A model generated the notes under the pieces. It saw only the letters and a program-made list of their open reading frames with translations. It made no database searches and was not told where the DNA came from. A program made the position numbers and the translations under genes. 64,000 bases of DNA from Halomonas urumqiensis (GTDB lineage: Bacteria > Pseudomonadota > Gammaproteobacteria > Pseudomonadales > Halomonadaceae), in the NCBI RefSeq assembly GCF_003028575.1, contig NZ_PYUD01000003.1, positions 186,001 through 250,000 on the forward strand, given 5' to 3'. This document shows, piece after piece, positions 61,044 to 64,000 of this stretch (position 1 is the stretch's first letter; every line of letters begins with the position of its first letter).

Positions 61044-62348
61044 ATGACCGTCATTACCCATCTGGACGTCCAGGACATCCGATTCCCCACCTCCAGGTCC
61101 CTGGATGGCTCCGATGCGATGAATGCCGCGCCGGACTATTCGGCCACCTATGTCACCCTGCACACCGACGCCGGTGATGGGCTGGAGGGGCACGGACTCA
61201 CCTTCACGATCGGGCGTGGTAACGAGATCTGCGTCAAGGCGGTGGAGTCACTCGCCTACCTGGTCGAGGGCCGCAGCCTCGAGGCCATCACCTCCGACAT
61301 GGGCACCTTCTGGCGACACCTGACCACCAGCGACAGCCAACTTCGCTGGACCGGCCCCGAAAAAGGCGCCATTCATCTGGCCACCGCCGCCATCGTCAAT
61401 GCCATTTGGGACCTATGGGCCAAGTCGGAGCAGAAACCGGTATGGAAGCTGCTCGTCGACATGTCGCCCGAACAGCTCGTCAACTGCCTCGACTTCCGCT
61501 TCGTCAGTGATGCCCTGACACCCCAGGAGGCTTTGGCCATTCTTCGGCGCAATGCCGCTGGCAAGGCCAGCCGCGAACAGGAAATGCGCGCGCAGGGCTA
61601 TCCCGCCTATACCACCTCGGCCGGCTGGCTCGGTTACCCCGATGACAAGGTCCGCCGCCTCGCGCGCGAAGCCCTGGCGGAGGGCTGGACACACTTCAAG
61701 CAGAAGGTGGGCGGCGATCTCGCCGAGGACTGCCGGCGCGCCCAGATTCTCCGGGAAGAGATCGGCTGGGAGCACCCGCTGATGATGGACGCCAACCAGA
61801 TGTGGGATGTCGACGAAGCGATTGCCAACATGCGCCAGTTGGCGGAATTCGATCCCATGTGGATCGAGGAGCCGACCAGCCCTGACGACATCCTGGGGCA
61901 TGCCGCGATCCGCCAACGCCTCGGCTCGATCGGCGTCGCCACCGGCGAGCATTGCCATAACCGGGTCATGTTCAAGCAACTGCTGCAGGCCGAGGCCATT
62001 GACTACTGCCAGATCGATGCCGCCCGCCTGGGGGGTCTCAATGAAGTCATCGTGGTGCTGCTGATGGCCGCCAAGTTCGGCGTACCGGTCTGCCCCCATG
62101 CCGGCGGCGTCGGCCTCTGCGAGTACGTCCAGCATATCTCGATGTTCGACTACATCGCCGTCTCGGGCTCGCTCGACGGGCGCATTCTCGAATACGTCGA
62201 CCACCTGCACGAGCATTTCGAAAACCCGGTGGTGATTCGCGATGGCCGCTACCAGGTACCCACGGCGCCCGGCTACAGCATCACCATGCATCCGGAGTCG
62301 CTGGCCCGCCATGTCTACCCCGACGGCCAGGCCTGGCAGGAGTCATGA
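61044..62348 (+). CDS. L-fuconate dehydratase-like enolase-superfamily enzyme
   Basis: A 434-aa enzyme removing water from a sugar acid to give a 2-keto-3-deoxy acid. The N-terminal cap has DIRFPTSRSLDGSDAMNAAPDYSATYVTLHTDAG and HGLTFTIGRGNEICVKAVE. The barrel shows FKQKVGGDLAEDCRRAQILRE (KxK-type catalytic lysine), the metal ligands in LMMDANQMWDVDEAI, MWIEEPTSPDD and ATGEHCHN, and PHAGGVGLCEYVQH with the catalytic histidine. YPAYTTSAGWLGY is typical of fuconate dehydratase. AAGGAAG lies 9 bases before the ATG. Related sugar acids are possible substrates. Confidence 0.9.
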   Translation: MTVITHLDVQDIRFPTSRSLDGSDAMNAAPDYSATYVTLHTDAGDGLEGHGLTFTIGRGNEICVKAVESLAYLVEGRSLEAITSDMGTFWRHLTTSDSQLRWTGPEKGAIHLATAAIVNAIWDLWAKSEQKPVWKLLVDMSPEQLVNCLDFRFVSDALTPQEALAILRRNAAGKASREQEMRAQGYPAYTTSAGWLGYPDDKVRRLAREALAEGWTHFKQKVGGDLAEDCRRAQILREEIGWEHPLMMDANQMWDVDEAIANMRQLAEFDPMWIEEPTSPDDILGHAAIRQRLGSIGVATGEHCHNRVMFKQLLQAEAIDYCQIDAARLGGLNEVIVVLLMAAKFGVPVCPHAGGVGLCEYVQHISMFDYIAVSGSLDGRILEYVDHLHEHFENPVVIRDGRYQVPTAPGYSITMHPESLARHVYPDGQAWQES

Positions 62349-62374
62349 ACCCAAACATCGAGGAGGTTAGTCAC

Positions 62375-63382
62375 ATGCCCCAAACACAACCTTGTATCGC
62401 CCTGACCCTCGGCGACCCGGCCGGCATCGGGCCCGAACTGGTGGCCAGACTGCTGGCGGACCGCGATGCAGTGGGCCAGGCCAGCATCGTGGTCGTGGGT
62501 GACCGCTGGCTGTGGGAGGAAGGTCAGCGGGTGGCCGGCCTCCGCCATGAGCTCCCTGAAATCGCAAGCCTTGCCGAGGCGCGCGACCAGACAGGTCCGG
62601 TGCTGCTACCGACATCGACCATCAAGCCGGAGGAGGTCGAATACTCCCAGGTCAATGGTCTGTGTGGCGCCTCGGTACTCGAGGTGCTTACGCTGTGCAT
62701 GGATGGCGCCAGTGATGGACATGTCGATGCGATCTGCTTCGCCCCGCTCAACAAGCTCTCCATGAAACAAGGCGGGCTGAAGCACGAGGACGAACTCCAC
62801 TTCTTCGTCGACCACCTGAAGGTCGAGACCCCGGTGTGTGAATTCAACACCCTGGGCAACCTCTGGACGTCGCGCATTTCCTCGCACATCCCGCTTGCCG
62901 AGGCGGCATCCCATGTGACGCCTGAGCGCATCCTCAGCGCCACCCGGTTGATTCATGGCGCCCTGGTGGCCGCGGGCATCGAGCAGCCGCGTATCGGCGT
63001 GGCGGCACTGAATCCTCATGCCGGCGAAGGGGGAACCTGCGGCCGCGAAGAGATCGACATCATTGCACCGGCCATCGACGCCTGCCGCGACGCCGGCTAC
63101 CCAGCCCATGGCCCCTTCCCCGCCGACACCATCTTTCGGCGAGCAAGGGACGGAGAGTTCGATGGCATCGTGACCATGTATCACGACCAGGGACAGATCG
63201 CCCTGAAACTCATGGGATTCGAACGCGGCGTCACCGTACAGGGCGGGCTGCCGATCCCCATCACCACTCCGGCCCATGGCACCGCCTTCGATATCGCGGG
63301 ACAGGGCAATGCCAACGTCGACGCCATGCGCCACGCCTTCGATATCGCCTGTCGCATGGGGCGGCATCATGCCGGCCGCTAG
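62375..63382 (+). CDS. PdxA-family dehydrogenase (PdxA2-like)
   Basis: A 335-aa metal- and NAD-dependent dehydrogenase. It shows ALTLGDPAGIGPELVARLL, the three metal-ligand regions GGLKHEDELHFFVDHL, ALNPHAGEGGTCGREE and MYHDQGQIALKLMGFERGVTVQGGLPIPITTPAHGTAFDIAGQGNAN. The first region departs from the GHTE motif of vitamin B6 PdxA, which with the catabolic context suggests a PdxA2-type enzyme (4-phospho-threonate or erythronate oxidation in characterised cases). GGAGG lies 8 bases before the ATG at 62375, so an earlier ATG (62345) overlapping the upstream stop is less likely. Confidence 0.9.
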   Translation: MPQTQPCIALTLGDPAGIGPELVARLLADRDAVGQASIVVVGDRWLWEEGQRVAGLRHELPEIASLAEARDQTGPVLLPTSTIKPEEVEYSQVNGLCGASVLEVLTLCMDGASDGHVDAICFAPLNKLSMKQGGLKHEDELHFFVDHLKVETPVCEFNTLGNLWTSRISSHIPLAEAASHVTPERILSATRLIHGALVAAGIEQPRIGVAALNPHAGEGGTCGREEIDIIAPAIDACRDAGYPAHGPFPADTIFRRARDGEFDGIVTMYHDQGQIALKLMGFERGVTVQGGLPIPITTPAHGTAFDIAGQGNANVDAMRHAFDIACRMGRHHAGR

Positions 63383-63387
63383 GCCGG
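63372..63387 (+). terminator. short hairpin at the pdxA-like gene end
   Basis: CCGGCC/GGCCGG with a 4-base loop spanning the stop codon; no T tract. Probably not a full terminator, more likely local structure. Confidence 0.3.
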
Positions 63388-63441
63388 TCATAAGGCCGAT
63401 CACAAGACCACGGAGTGTCCGACGAAAGTGCAACACACAAT

Positions 63442-63458
63442 AATGAATTATGAGTTCA
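63442..63458 (+). promoter_or_regulatory. 17-bp site AATGAATTATGAGTTCA, copy 2
   Basis: Identical to the site upstream of tctC (57076-57092). It lies about 130 bases upstream of the TRAP binding-protein ATG in an otherwise gene-free gap of 207 bases. Confidence 0.6.
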
Positions 63459-63589
63459 TAGTGTTCTAGGATTCCGCGATAAGACACAACACTCCACAGG
63501 TTCCCGCAAGGAGGCAGCACTCAGGCGACTGGGTGAACGGCACAAGAAGCCACGACACATGGCACCACAACATACGGAGAACAACGACA

Positions 63590-64000
63590 ATGAGAAAACA
63601 CGCCACAACACTCCTCATGACGCTATCCGCCACAGCATTAATGAGCCCTTTGACCCTGGCTCAAAGTATGGAGGCCACGCTGGCTCACCCACACCAGAAC
63701 TATGGTGTCGAGGCCGCGGAAGCCTTCAAGAACCATGTTGAAGCCGCGACAGGTGGCGAACTGACCATCAACCTGGTGCGCCACGGGGCCCTGGGGGGAG
63801 ATCGCGAGATCACCGACCAATTGCGCCTGGGCGAGCTGGAGTTCAACCTTCCCGGCGCTGGCGGCATTGCCAGTATCTTTCCCCATGCCCAGGTTCACAG
63901 CTGGCCGTTCCTGTTCACCGAGCGCAGCGTCTTCTGGGAACTGCCCCAGGACCCCGAATATTTCCAGCTGACGCGTGACGAACTGCTGAAGGAAAGTGGC
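63590..64000 (+). CDS. TRAP transporter solute-binding protein (DctP), 5' part
   Basis: The first 137 codons of a periplasmic binding protein cut by the window edge. Signal peptide MRKHATTLLMTLSATALMSPLTLA/QSM, then ATLAHPHQNYGVEAAEAFKNHVEAATGGELTINLVRHGALGGDREITDQLRLGELEFNLPGAGGIAS, which follows the DctP pattern. GGAG lies 10 bases before the ATG. Permease genes probably follow outside the window. Linkage to the fuconate-dehydratase-like and PdxA-like genes suggests a sugar-acid cargo. Confidence 0.9.
   Translation, partial: MRKHATTLLMTLSATALMSPLTLAQSMEATLAHPHQNYGVEAAEAFKNHVEAATGGELTINLVRHGALGGDREITDQLRLGELEFNLPGAGGIASIFPHAQVHSWPFLFTERSVFWELPQDPEYFQLTRDELLKESG

Overview
The window looks like a chromosomal stretch from a halophilic gammaproteobacterium of the Halomonas group (Halomonadaceae). 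The coding DNA is GC-rich with AT-rich promoter gaps, several TRAP transporters are present, a UspA gene follows a TRAP operon, and there is a phasin. This assignment is inference from gene content and protein resemblance. No rRNA, tRNA, CRISPR array, transposase or integrase was seen.

Layout. (1) 1-3.4 kb: a partial sensor histidine kinase, a molybdopterin-domain periplasmic protein, an LprI-like protein and a DUF2189 membrane protein. (2) 3.7-7.9 kb: a TAXI-type TRAP transporter with a UspA protein. (3) 8.2-11.5 kb: molybdate ABC transporter modABC plus a DUF192 protein. (4) 11.5-20.7 kb: glyoxylate assimilation genes gcl-hyi-glxR-glycerate kinase-pyruvate kinase, a D-threonine-aldolase-like enzyme and a GntR regulator. 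(5) 20.9-31.7 kb: dihydropyrimidinase/hydantoinase, two DctPQM TRAP systems, two Asp/Glu/hydantoin-racemase-fold proteins and two GntR regulators. (6) 31.8-46.8 kb: ureide and urate catabolism (allA, allE, puuE, hpxA, puuD, hiuH, uraD) with NCS1 and NCS2 permeases, a Tsx-like outer-membrane channel, and RpiR and GntR regulators. (7) 47-51 kb: phosphoribosyltransferase, phasin, GST, lactate/glycolate permease. (8) 51.2-56.9 kb: tctCBA transporter with a crotonase, a CoA-transferase and a gamma-carbonic-anhydrase-like protein. (9) 57.5-64 kb: aldehyde dehydrogenase, HIBADH-type dehydrogenase, LysR, fuconate-dehydratase-like enolase, PdxA-like protein and the start of another TRAP binding protein.

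How it works together. Regions 4 and 6 form an almost complete route from urate to pyruvate. Urate enters by the porin and NCS2 permease, is oxidised by PuuD, and passes through HiuH and UraD to allantoin. HpxA racemises allantoin and PuuE opens it to allantoate. AllE and AllA then yield glyoxylate, which Gcl, GlxR, glycerate 2-kinase and pyruvate kinase convert to pyruvate. The allantoate-hydrolysing step (AllC or allantoicase) and xanthine dehydrogenase are not in the window. ModABC could supply molybdenum for a xanthine dehydrogenase encoded elsewhere.

Regulatory and structural signals of interest: a TGTATACA-like operator set spread over the purine genes; TGGAAA-N3-TTTCCA palindromes; a RutR-type palindrome before the NCS2 permease; a 13-bp operator at both ends of one GntR locus; an identical 17-bp site before tctC and before the last TRAP operon; hairpins between binding-protein and permease genes; and three copies of an intra-operonic ~95-bp repeat whose arms co-vary between copies. 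Three enzymes depart from their family's catalytic residues: a racemase-fold protein without its two cysteines, a crotonase without its two glutamates, and an arylmalonate-decarboxylase-like single-cysteine protein.
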